Below are positions 40,557 through 51,536 of a stretch of DNA of 64,000 bases, one piece after another (within the stretch, counting starts at the first letter, position 1; each line of letters begins with the position of its first letter). Under the pieces are notes generated by a model. It saw nothing but the letters and a program-made list of their open reading frames with translations, did no database searches and had not been told where the DNA came from. Both the position numbers and the translations under genes were made by a program. Where the stretch lies: NCBI RefSeq assembly GCF_000208745.1, contig NC_030855.1, positions 20,840,026 through 20,904,025 on the forward strand. Direction: 5' to 3'. Origin of the DNA: Theobroma cacao (taxonomy: Eukaryota; Streptophyta; Magnoliopsida; Malvales; Malvaceae).

Positions 40557-41557
40557 TTAAAATGACGCATTGAGATCAATCCGAGGCTTCTTCACAGCCA
40601 AGGCAGATGGAACAATAGAATTGCAACGAGGGCACCTGGGATTCGTGTTGGAAGCTATGACATATAGCAAGCAACCAGGGCATGCAGCTGCAAACATTCC
40701 TGGTGTCGATGAAGATGTTGCAGGCAATGAAGAAGGTGGTGGTGATGATGAACGCTTCTTCATGGTTTCTTTTTCTGCTCTTTCCAGGGCGTATTTGACC
40801 TTGTCAAGAGTGCAGACACTCTGGTAACGGCTTGGGGTTGAAGACTGAAGCTTTAAGTCCAGGGAGGTGTCTTCAAAGAAGTTAACTGGAGGGAAGTTCA
40901 AGTCTTGAAACTTGGAATCTTGAAATGAATTTGGCAATTGATTCTTGCTCTTTCCGTCTGAAGAAGAAGAAGATACTGGTGCTGATAGTGGTGACTTTGG
41001 TGAGCTGCATCTTTGTGTCTGTGCTTTTCCAGGCTGCATGGTAAGGAACAGTGTGGAACAAAAAGTGCTTAGATCATGAACTTCAGAGAAGAAAACTTCG
41101 ATAAATAAGCAGGAAGGAAGATTCTAAAATGTCAAACAAACAATTAAAACCGTAGTTAAGCGAAATAAAAATCAGAAGATGTCAGATGTTTCATAAAGTA
41201 AACATTAAATTTTGAGTCAAGAACCCTCTCTGTATTAAATACTCTGTTATTCATTCAATATTCATAATGACCTGAAAAGTTTATATGGGCTGTAAAACAA
41301 ATTAATTGTGAACTGAAACTACAAGAGAGTTAAAATGACATAGATGAGTTCTTGGAATTTGTTGCAGAAGAAAGAGAAGATCAATCTGAAATTTTCACCT
41401 TAAATTCGAGATCTATTTCTTTGGTTGCAGCCTTGGACAAACTTCCCAACAAATCTTTTGTAATCAAAATATCTGAATTGCCAGCATGAATCTGAGGCTG
41501 TTCTTCAATATGTCCACTCAATACCCTCACCAATGAACTACTCACATCTGCTGCCAT
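40557..41557 (-). CDS. EAR-motif and zinc-ribbon protein, uncharacterised plant family
   Basis: Two coding exons, 41557-41399 and 41033-40557, joined in phase, give 211 aa. The start MAADVSSSLVRVLSG is the usual N-terminus of a plant family that includes Arabidopsis At1g13390/At1g68490 (from memory). Features: LITKDLLG; EAR-like leucine motifs at IDLEF (about 48-52), LDLKL (about 111-115) and a C-terminal IDLNASF; a conserved QSVCTLDKVKYALERAE block; and a Cys4 ribbon (CPGCLLYV, then CPRC) like that of GL2-interacting repressors. EAR motifs recruit TOPLESS-type corepressors, so a nuclear repressor adaptor role is plausible but unproven. The WW-like 'GWEKRLDLKSGKVY' segment that I recall in relatives is missing at the exon junction. 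Confidence 0.82.
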
Positions 41558-42348
41558 TTCTAAGCCTTCAACCAGAGTGCCCAACAGCAAAACACAGCAA
41601 AAAAGAGGAGGGCTTCAAAGAAAGAGAAATAAGAAAAGCAGAGGTAAAGGAAATTGAGGGCAAATGAAAGTGTTAAATTCAACTAAAAGAAAATAGAGTA
41701 GATATAAATGTCTACTTCAAGAAAGTTATGGTCCAAGTGATGAACATTAAAAATCCTTTGGACTATCCTATGAATGTGAATGATGATGGCAATGGCCAAT
41801 CCTTATGATATGACAATATCAGCCTCGTGAGACTGAGTTAATTACTCTGAAGTTTTTATTGCAGTTGATAAGGATGACATAGACTTTTCAACAATCTTCA
41901 ATTAATTCGTGCAGATAGGCATCAAAGAATGAAGAAAATTGGGGAGCTAGCATTAATGGCGGCATTTAATGAGTTTGTACTCTTTCGTTTAAGACCTGCC
42001 CTATGCGTGGGGGAAGGTTCAGGCTTTGCCCTTTAAAGTCATATGCAGATTTTATAGTTTTAAGACTGTCACGTGTAGGCGCATAAAGTACTCTACCATT
42101 AAACGCCTTCAATCTAGGCCATTGAATAAGGAGAGATTCATGATGCCCAAGATCCTTTTGTCAAATTCAAAGATTGGATGCTCATTTAATTCAAATACTG
42201 ATACTAATAGTTTATGTTTTGTAGCTTTGTTGGTATGAATTCCTCGTCTGCAAACATTAAATTTTCTGTTTGACTACATAGGTTCAAATCAGATAAGTAG
42301 AAGGATTTTATGCCTCGGTTGATACTTAGTAAGTAATTTGTTCAAGTT
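41558..42348. other. promoter side of the EAR/zinc-ribbon gene, nothing else
   Basis: AG-rich leader-like sequence just upstream of 41557, then intergenic DNA without a coding frame. Confidence 0.4.
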
Positions 42349-42351
42349 TTA

Positions 42352-43424
42352 GGTTATGTTTGGTATAATGCTGAGAATGTAACTACTAAAAATATAATTA
42401 TTGAGTATATAATTATTAAAAATATGATTATTGGGAATATAATTTTGTAACATTTAGTATAATAAAAGAAAGTAATAATTATAGGGAATGTAATTGTTGA
42501 AAATATTACATTGTAGTGTTTAATTTGTAAGTATTTTACTGATAATGTAATGTAAATTGATAAAATTATTTTTCTTAATAAAAAATATATAAGTTGAATA
42601 AATTTATAATTTTTAAAATTTGACTTTTCAACTTTAAGTAATTAAAAAAATAAATAATAACATAACAAATAACATAATATTTTTTATATTAATTATTTAA
42701 ATATTAAAAAATATAAAATTACTAAATATTTATTTTCACCTTAAATTTATAAAAATTAAAAATAAAAAAATTATGCAAAAGAAAAATCTATCCACATATA
42801 GAATATTCTATCAATAGATGATATATTATTTTAACCCTGCTTGAAGCTTTATTTCTCTCATAATTGTGACACCCAAACACCTTTTCCTCTCAAATCCTCT
42901 TAATTCTTTAGTAAATTTTTTAGAATCTAAACAGTTTAAATGTTTGTTTATCAATTTTGGACACCAAAAACATATTTTTCTCAAAACACTTTTAATTTTT
43001 TTGAAAATTTGAATTAGAGTTTCATAAAACTCAAGGTCCAAATCGTTTCAATTTTTGAATTTGATGATGAAATTTGATCCAAATGTGTTGGTGACGAGTT
43101 ACCTTTCCTATGGACAGTGAATAGAAGGAGAAAAAGATAGGAAGGAAGAAGGAGAAGAAGGATGGAAGGAAGGAAGGAAGGAAGGAAGGAAGAAAGTGAA
43201 GAAGGTAGGAAAGAGAAAAGAAAATTCGTCAGGTTGGGAAATAAAAATTTTTTTATATTCCATTTGTAGAGAAAAACTAACTTTCCTTTAAGAGAGAAGG
43301 ATTGCAATCACATTGTTGAGAAATTACTTTTTCATCCCCAAAACATTAACCAAACACTACAATGTATTTTCTTATTATTTAATTATTGCGAATGTCCCTC
43401 ACTTGCAGCCTACCAAACACCACC
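42352..43424. mobile_element. Tourist/PIF-Harbinger-like MITE
   Basis: The left end GGTTATGTTTGGTA and the inverted right end (reverse complement GGTGGTGTTTGGTA) match at 12 of 14 positions. TTA flanks both sides (42349-42351 and 43425-43427), the 3-bp target duplication of the PIF/Harbinger group. The 1073-bp interior is AT-rich and holds a (GGAA)n microsatellite at about 43160-43195. No transposase is seen. Confidence 0.65.
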
Positions 43425-43427
43425 TTA

Positions 43428-45040
43428 TTAGTTTAGATCAAGCACTAAAATACCAAAATGGTTTAAACTTTAATAATGAGAATTCAACATGTTAACAATC
43501 TCATCAGTTTCTGGATTTCATTGACCATTGTCAGCTTAGTGTTACTAATATTGAACTTTCTCCAAAGAATTTTAAGTAAGCCGAGGAATTTTCTGTGTGG
43601 CTCTTATGGACCGACAGCACGTACAGCCATAAGTCAAACAAGGGAATACTTTGATCTAAGTTTTACTCTAGTGGGCTCTGAAGAATGGAGAGCCTCAGGC
43701 CGAGTAAGTGGGCATCAATTTTTCTGCTCCATCGGGACTTGGGCGGATAAAGTAGACAAAATACGAACCCAGTATTCATGCCAGTCACCAGGAGCAGGGC
43801 ATTGTCAGTGGGCTCTCAGAAAGTCAGAAAAAGTGGGCCACCTTTTGAATGTCAGTATCATGGGCTTTCGTACCAGGTGATCTCTCTTTCCTTCCTTTTT
43901 CTTTTCCTCCTGCCTGTGGGTCACGCTTAGAATCGGGAAGTTCAAAAGAGCTGTTGGTTGGGTGGTTTAGCAAAGTACTCCACGTAAATCCATTGGAATT
44001 CTAATATCACTTTCCTTTTGAACATTAAAAATATCAGTTTTAGATCTTATTCGATTGTATTTTTATATAATAACACTTATTTATTTTAAAAATTAACAAA
44101 TTCAGTTTCATTTGAATTGTGAATATTAAAAGACATAAATTAATTAAAAAAATAATACAAAATCAAATTTGAATCTAATTGTATCTAATCTGTCGTTGAT
44201 ATAGTTTTTAAAATTTGAAAGAGATTTGAATTAACTTTTAGCTACCTTCTAATTATATGTAATAACAATACCAAATAGATAAATTTGACTTTTTTTATTT
44301 ATATTTTATTTTTTAATACAAATTTGATTTATTGAGAGAATCGTGGATCGATGATCACCGGTGTGATGATAGAAAATATACAAAGCATATATGATTGTAA
44401 TCGTTTGCGTCGGTTAGAACTTTATACAAAATTCATCATATCATTGTTAGTGATCTACAATTTGACAGCTAAAATAAGTACGTTAAGGTGCACCGTTCAC
44501 ACCAGGACAATTTCGTGGAACCATGAAATTGAAGCTGTTAAAGCGTTGGTTTGCCCAAAGACCAAAAAAAAAAAAAAAAAAAACACAAGCGTGAATCGCC
44601 TGTAATCTACGGTAACTTGTTGGAGGAGCTAGTCAAACTGGAGTTACACGTGCACCTCAACTGCACACCAAATATTGGGATAAGTAGGCATATTAATCAT
44701 TCCATCAAAGAAATAATATAGCTTAATTAATCAGATTAAGCTATACTGATAGAACAAACGAAACTTCCTTCGAGTCGGTTCTTCAAGTTAATTATTACTG
44801 TAAAGAAAAAGCATATAGCTGAATATGACTGGAATATATTTCCTGCAAGAAATTAATCAATGTAGGAAGCATCTGACCAACTCAAGGGTCATGCAATGGA
44901 GCTGACTCTATAAATTACTCAACCAATCAGCCGATCTGCTTATAGCTTCTTATGGATTATAAACAAAGACAATGCAGCATCGGGTTTTATAATAAGGAAT
45001 AGCAGCATATATATATATGTATGATTAAAAAGAAAAAAAT
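43428..45040. other. intergenic and SAUR promoter
   Basis: An open frame at 43476-43880 shows no domain and is not called. A 20-base A run lies near 44564-44583. TATA-like 'ctataaatt' at about 44908 and an AT dinucleotide run at about 45008-45018 precede the SAUR start. Confidence 0.4.
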
Positions 45041-45337
45041 ATGCTCAGGCAATTGTCGCGACGGAGAGCTTCTTACAGACGACTAAATATGCAGGGTGCA
45101 GACAAAGAAAAGGAGGGTGAATCTGTCCCTAAAGGGTATGTCCCAGTCATGGTTGGGACGGGGAAGGATAGTGCAAAGTTTTTGATCCACATCGATATGT
45201 TCAAAAATGATTACTTTGCTGGATTGCTTGAGATTGTTGCTGAAGAGGTTGGCTATGAAAACCCCGGCATCCTTAGAATCCCATGCGATGCAGATTGTTT
45301 CAGAAACTTACTCAACGAGATTTCCAGGGTCAACTAG
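45041..45337 (+). CDS. SAUR-family auxin-responsive protein
   Basis: An intronless 98-aa protein. After a basic N-terminus (MLRQLSRRRASYRR) comes the SAUR core: VPKGYVPVMVG, KFLIHIDMFKNDYFAGLLE, AEEVGYENPGILRIPCD. SAURs are short-lived proteins that promote cell expansion, in part by inhibiting PP2C.D phosphatases and so activating plasma-membrane H+-ATPases. The core is a variant: the common 'F.VP..YL.HP.F..LL' segment reads FLIHIDMFKNDYFAGLL. The C-terminus is short. Start is the only upstream ATG in frame. A second SAUR lies 4 kb away in the opposite orientation. Confidence 0.85.
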   Translation: MLRQLSRRRASYRRLNMQGADKEKEGESVPKGYVPVMVGTGKDSAKFLIHIDMFKNDYFAGLLEIVAEEVGYENPGILRIPCDADCFRNLLNEISRVN

Positions 45338-48300
45338 TGTTACAAGCATACAACTATTTTTTTAAAAATTCTTTTCCTCTTGATCATTGTTCGCATTGTT
45401 GCTATTACTTTGCAGTGCTTTTATAGTTCAAGCATTAATAAATGAAATACTTGAGATTATTTTTTTTTTTGCAAAATGCTTTTATTTATTAAATTAACTT
45501 CACAATTCCTGCCCAAGTAGCAGAAAAAAGCTGCAGCACAACAAATTAACGGTACAAATATTTGAAATGCAATGAATTTTTATGAAACTCCGAGGAAGCG
45601 TTACGTATTCCACGTCTGCCAAATTGATCGTCTCTGTCGTTGGCCAACAGGGTCTCTCATTTAAATCCAAGCATCTTAGTTTTATCTTCAGTTCAACAAT
45701 ATGTAAGCAAGTTTCAAAAACTACCAGAAGGGGGGGCATAATGCAATCCGATTTTCATCATAAAAACATAGACAGACAGTTGGGCAGAGTAATATATATC
45801 CAGATAGTGTTGATATTATTGCAAAATCAGCAACCTAGTTACATTTCCTTGCCCATTAACAGCATCAAATAATCTGACCCTTCCTCAGAGGAGAGGAGAG
45901 CATGTTTTATCTTTTGGGTCTTTATTTTATTTGGGCTGAACCCACTAAGGCGTTGCGGCCTCTTAACTATTTGGGCTGATGTTTTATGGACCAGTGCCCT
46001 TCATGTTCTTTTATTTGTTTTTCCTTTGTTCATAAATTACATTCTATTTGTGAAAATATTCCTATATGCATCAATTGATCAAAAAATTGCGATGTCATAG
46101 AATTAGGCAAAGAATTTTGATTTTTTCAAGTGTTTTTTTAATGATTCAGTGACAGCAATACGTTTTAAGTTTTTCATTAGTTTTTTATTTTATTTTTTAG
46201 ATCACATGAATCTCCCACCGACTGTCCACATGCAAGCAAAACACAAGTATGCTCTCCAGTGTGAAACGGAAGTTGAATTTTTAAGAATATTGCTATTTAG
46301 ATTAATTTTTTTTAGTTTGAAGCAATGGTCAAATTTGATATAGTATTAAGATTCTTATATAAAGTCAATGATCCTTTCTAGCAGCTCAGTTTTTAAGATA
46401 ATTAATCATCAAGCTATTTCTTTAATATAGCATTGAATTAAAGGTCTCAAATTCCAATATCTTAAAAACGTTTTCTTTTTGTTGATTTCTTAACCCAATG
46501 TTTCCCTTCTTTTGCCTTTATTTGTGTCAGTTGAATTTTACAATACTTTATTGATCTTTCTTTAATTCGAAACTCAAGAGTAAAATTCATTAATTATTAT
46601 TAATCAAAATATACTATGAGTCTATATTTTTAATTTAAAAAATATACTTATTAAGTGCATGAAAAATCTTTATTTATAAGTTCAAAAGTTTTTTAATGTA
46701 GGATCTATAGAGGAGAGAGGGTTGCTTACCTCAATTTTAGTATCTTATGAGAAGTCTCACATCAGAAATTTTTTTGATAAATTTAGTTACTATTTGTGAT
46801 GGGTCTATACTCACAATCCAAAAAATATGTCTAATAAGTAAAGAAAAACTTTTATTTATAAGTTTGATGTTTATTTTATCTCTTTTCAGTACGATATTCA
46901 TAACACATAAATAAATAGTTAATAAGTTAATAGAAAGGGTCTAACGTCAAGGGTTTTTTTTTTAACCAACACATGAAAATTAGACTATTTCTTATTAACT
47001 TAAAATTATGAAATCATTGATGATTGATCACTCAATTATATGTTCAATTTGCATAGATATTTTAGCTGCAATGTCAAGCTAGAAAACTTATTTGTTTTCC
47101 TCATTCGTACCACGGAAAATGCACGTTGTAACGAATTGTTAAGGCGCAATGAATAAACCCCGAAAAAACCACATGAAAACACTTTCACTTTCCGAAAAGA
47201 AGTAAAGGAGGGCAAGGATGAGACAGCCAACTCAAAACCGTCGCACGTGCCAAAACCCGAAAGGAATTAAATTAGTTGAACCACAATGGAAACGCTTTCA
47301 TGAAAATGGTGAGTGCTGTGTCGACCACAGCATTTACTGTGCCAAAGCTATTCCCTGCTGTTGTGTATTCCATTTCACATGCTTTCGGGAAGGACGCCAA
47401 TGTTTGTCCAATTTAATAAACCATAGTTTTTTTTATTTAAATCGTACAGCTTCACCGTCGTACGGAGGAAAGCACGTAACGTACGGAGCATTAACGTCAA
47501 CATCTACGAAGAAACAGAGTACTGCTTCAAATATAAAAATGTCGGACATTGTTTTACTTACTTGACATCTGGCCATTTTTGTAGGTGAACCACCAAAATA
47601 AAAATGGGAAGAAGTCGCACTGATAAGGCTAGATAACAACTTGCACTCAAATTATCATTCGTATTTGGTTTTGTGAATAAACTAGTTAAATTTGATTGTT
47701 AAGTGTCCACATTTTAAGTGAAAATGTAATTTAATATCATGATTAAAACAAAATTAAATTATATAAAAAATAATATTTAATGTAATTCGATATTCATTAT
47801 TTATATTTATAGACGAGAATAAAAATTCCATTATACATGTAAAAGTTATACAAAAAAGTAAATTCAAACGTCAAAATATATGTGTATTTGGGTAATTTAA
47901 TGTTTTTTCATTTCTATTTGCTTTCTTGTAACTCTTTGAAACTCTCACATATTTGTAAAGATCTACCACTTAATCACCAGGAATCTTTATTTACAAATAA
48001 TTCTTAACTATTAAGTATAGTTATTTTTTAAATAAACTTAATCGCAAAATAATTTTAAATCAATAAATTCAATTAAAATCTGTGTTAAATATCCAACAGT
48101 AAATAAAATATCAAACAAGATATAAAATTAAAACCATAAATCTATTTTCAATCACAAAAGTAGATATAAAACTATAAAACGATAGTTACAATTGTGATTA
48201 CAATTGTTTTTAACTGCAATTGTAATGTAAAGCCAGAAAGAAAGGGATTAGTGGGCAATTTTTTGTGTATGTGTTTTCCTTTTGTCATCATCAATCACGG

Positions 48301-49343
48301 GTAACAAAGGAGAAGCAAAATACTATAATTAAAGCTACAAAAATATTTTAAGAAATTACCAAAACTATATGACATTGAGAATTGTTTAAATTTAATCACC
48401 TTTGCACATATAGATCTTCCGTTCATTTATTTAAAGTAGTATTGTACAACTTTGGGCTGCAAAGGCAAGGAGGAACGCAATATGTGTGGAATAAAAAAAA
48501 AAAAACCATGGAATGCCGTACGATGCCGATTAAGAAATTCCGTACGCTGGCAGTTGTAATTGAGTATGGAGACCGTACAGTCGCATTGTGCCTTTCTGAA
48601 ATCAAAACCAAGCATCTGGCAACAAATGAAACTGGGGGCTTTCCCAATTCAGCCGAAAAGAAGGAAATGAGTAATTAAACAGAACTGGGGCTGCCTTTAA
48701 AAAAAAAAAAAACAGAACTGGGGCTTGCTATTGCGAATGGAGTAGAGTGAACCGAGACTTATAATCATTAATTGAAGTTTTGACGAAATTAAGAGTTGTT
48801 TTGTAAATACTACTAGCATGTTTAGCGTGAGTAAATTATCTAGTAATGAGCTGTAATTGGGAAAAGAAATGGAATATTAAAAACAATAAGAGTAGAAAAA
48901 CGGTATTTTCTCGCATGGATACCAGCACAATCCTCTCAAATTAAAAAAAAAAAGAAATGCTTTTCTGTGTAAACACTATGTTTGGTCCCAATATTTAAGA
49001 ACAAATTCATCCAAATTGTGGAAGCAAATAAATTAAAATTAGCATGGAATAATTAATAGCTTCTTTTTATTTATAATAACCCAATTTCACAAAAAAAAAA
49101 AAAAAGAAGCAGTTTAATTAAGTACTTAAAAAAAAAAAGCCAAGGTCCTACTTTCGTTTTGCTGCTTTTGAAACAAGTAACTGCTATTTTACAGCACCAA
49201 AGCCTGCTTTTTCCATCATCACATTATATACAAACGACAACGAGATATCTCACCTAACAAGAAATATCGTAAGAAGAAAGGGAAAAAAACATTCTTTCTT
49301 TTTGTTTTTTCATTTTTTTCCCCTACATATTTTTCTTATCTAA
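45338..49343. other. gene-poor AT-rich region between two SAUR genes
   Basis: Contains the repeat copies listed at 46620-46890. Several open frames of 60-115 codons (for example 47218-47565 and 48382-48678) show no domain or splice context and are not called. Confidence 0.4.
46620..46890 (+). repeat. dispersed repeat, two tandem copies
   Basis: Two related stretches, each built around 'aaaaatatrctta...taagt', then 'cttttatttataagtt' and 'ttttatct', occur at about 46630-46710 and 46800-46890. The same text recurs at 60290-60400 and 60500-60610. Family identity is unknown. Confidence 0.5.
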
Positions 49344-49694
49344 CTAAACCAGTTCATCAAGACTGGAAGGTTCTTGGCCTTGCCTGAGAGATTCAAGAAC
49401 ACGTTCGAAGACAACATCGTTAATGGGGATCCTCAACACTCCCCTTTGCTCGTACCCGTACTCTTGGGCTGATCTGTTCAGCAACTCCACGAAGATTGGG
49501 TGCCGCAGCATCTCGGCACTGATGATGAACCTCCGCCCCTGATCAATCCCCACGTATACCGGGAAATGCCCTTGCGGTACGTCCGATCTTTGCTTGGTGG
49601 GTTCCACCGGATCAGGCGGCTCAGATCGGAGTACTGAGTATTGGGTCGAGTGATTCACCTTAACTCGTGATAGTCTCCGCATCAGTTTCTTCAT
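49344..49694 (-). CDS. SAUR-family auxin-responsive protein
   Basis: An intronless 116-aa protein. The start is ATG at 49694 (MKKLMRRLSRV); the in-frame codons just upstream include no ATG. The N-terminal MKKLxRRLSRV and YSVLRSE segment matches the SAUR71/72-like subgroup as I recall it. The core follows: VPQGHFPVYVG, RRFIISAEMLRHPIFVELLNR, QEYGYEQRGVLRIPIND, then FERVLESLRQGQ. The role is as for other SAURs, linking auxin and other cues to cell growth. The core is intact and more canonical than that of the copy at 45 kb. Confidence 0.95.
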   Translation of the reverse strand: MKKLMRRLSRVKVNHSTQYSVLRSEPPDPVEPTKQRSDVPQGHFPVYVGIDQGRRFIISAEMLRHPIFVELLNRSAQEYGYEQRGVLRIPINDVVFERVLESLRQGQEPSSLDELV

Positions 49695-51521
49695 AACCTT
49701 AGACAAGAAAAAAGGAAAAACGAAGAAGAAGAAGGAGAAGAAGAAGAAAGTTGAGAAGCAAAACGAGAGTGTTTTATAGAGAGATTAGAATAAAAGAGTC
49801 TTATGGTACAAACAAGAGTACTTGAAAAGTACATAAAAGAGATAGAACGAGAGAGAAACGAATCAATAATATTTAGGTTTGGTCTATGCGTTTTTTTTAA
49901 GAGAAAGTGATCGATGGCCACATATCCCACATGCATGATCTCATGTCATGAAACTAAATAGACAATACGGTGCTTCTTAAAAATGGGAAAATTACATGTG
50001 GGGTTCTTACTCCAAGTGCGTAAATTAATTAGGGAAGGGAATGGGAAAGTTTTAGGCATTTAGCCACGAATATGAATGTCGTAAGAGCGTAAGCATTAAT
50101 TAATATATCTCATTGGGTCCACATTGCATGCCAAAATGTAATTTTAAAGGACAACCCCAATTGGTTTCGTGAAATTTGAGTTTGTTAATCATAGCATGTG
50201 GATTTCGTTGTTACGTGCAAAAGATCATGTCCATTTCTTATAAGTTATAGGATCAACCACCCCTTTTTTAGTTTCATTCACTTCATCATCATCATCATGT
50301 TGATTTTTAAAATTCAAAAATACTATGCTCAAAGTGTTTGTCTCTATCCGATATTTTGAAAACTAATGTATTTTTCTTCCTTTTTGAATGTAATGTAAAC
50401 CTATGCTTGAGTGCCATCTCTAAGCGGATAGCTAATGAGCTTTGCCTTTTTAATGTGATAAGTTTGGAATCTTTTCTTGTAATTGTTCTGAGTGATTCAA
50501 ACTAGAAATCTATTCTTTAATGGGAAAAGTGAGTGCCCATCCTAATTTTGCATGCTATATCATAATATAATCTTTATGGAACTAATTAACACATTTTCTA
50601 CCTATACATGCATCTAGCTTGACGAGAGAATCAATTTTCGGTTTCTACATATTTTTAATATTTTCTCCACTTGACACGATATATGCTAAATATTAATTAT
50701 ATATTCAATTATAATTTTATACATTAAAAACAGAATACGAAATTTTACACATGTCTACTAAATTAAGTATACATTAATTTTTGAACTATTTGTAAAATTC
50801 TTAAAATTCACTTTTAAATAAATGCATTGTAAATACAATGATGCATACACAACATTTATGACCTTCTACAAAGAAAATAAAGCTTAATTATCCAACTATG
50901 GTAAAAAGAAGATTTACAAGCAACATTGATCAGTTGACAAATTAGACTAATTATACAGTTGATCTTATATGATGTGTGCTTTGTGGTTTTGTCCCTAACT
51001 TGAGTTTACTATACCGAATGAATACATTCACGTAATTTGACCAAAAAAAAAAAAGCACGTACGTCATACTTAGGGCATTTAGACGTGTAGAGCAATGCCA
51101 TGGAAGCTGCTCCCCACCGCACTATCTCGGCAGGTTTAAACGGCTTTTACTCAAGAAAAAATAGCAATTGTGATGATTGATGGATGAGAAATTGAGAAAT
51201 AATAATAAATAAATAAATGAAAAGGTAAGGAGAAAAGGGGAACGTTGATTGCGTGATTATGGGTCTCTTTCTTCCGTAGTCCGTTTCAGTACAAATTCCG
51301 TGAACAGAGCTTGTCTTCTTTTATGCTTGTGTGGCAGTGTCGTTTTCTACTCAAAAGTGTTGCAGTATGTGTCATTTATTTTTGCTTTGCTTTGAATTCA
51401 ATCAACCTACCAAGTACCAACGCTTTCTTAATAAATCCAAGGTACCACCTAATTTTGTTGATGTCATTAGATGTAATCACTAAGCAGCCAGTTAAGAACC
51501 TACTCCTCAAACCTGTTTTGC
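49695..51521. other. SAUR upstream region and AT-rich intergenic DNA
   Basis: A purine-rich leader (GAAGAAGAAG runs at about 49720-49750) precedes the minus-strand SAUR. The rest shows no gene or element border. Confidence 0.4.
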
Positions 51522-51536
51522 CAGAAATTAATCAAT

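Noticed and set aside
40570..40827. Plus-strand frame opposite the EAR/zinc-ribbon gene
   Set aside because: Antisense shadow of the well-supported coding exon.
43476..43880. 134-codon plus-strand frame
   Set aside because: Composition and sequence do not resemble any family I know; it lies in intergenic DNA just right of a MITE.
47218..47639. Overlapping frames on both strands
   Set aside because: No domain, and both strands are open over the same stretch, which fits chance.
48382..48678. 98-codon plus-strand frame with antisense partners
   Set aside because: Contains a poly-Lys run from an A tract; no family resemblance.
49695..49706. Four extra codons upstream of the 49.3 kb SAUR
   Set aside because: The upstream in-frame codon is TTG; the first ATG at 49694 matches the usual MKKLxRRLSRV start.
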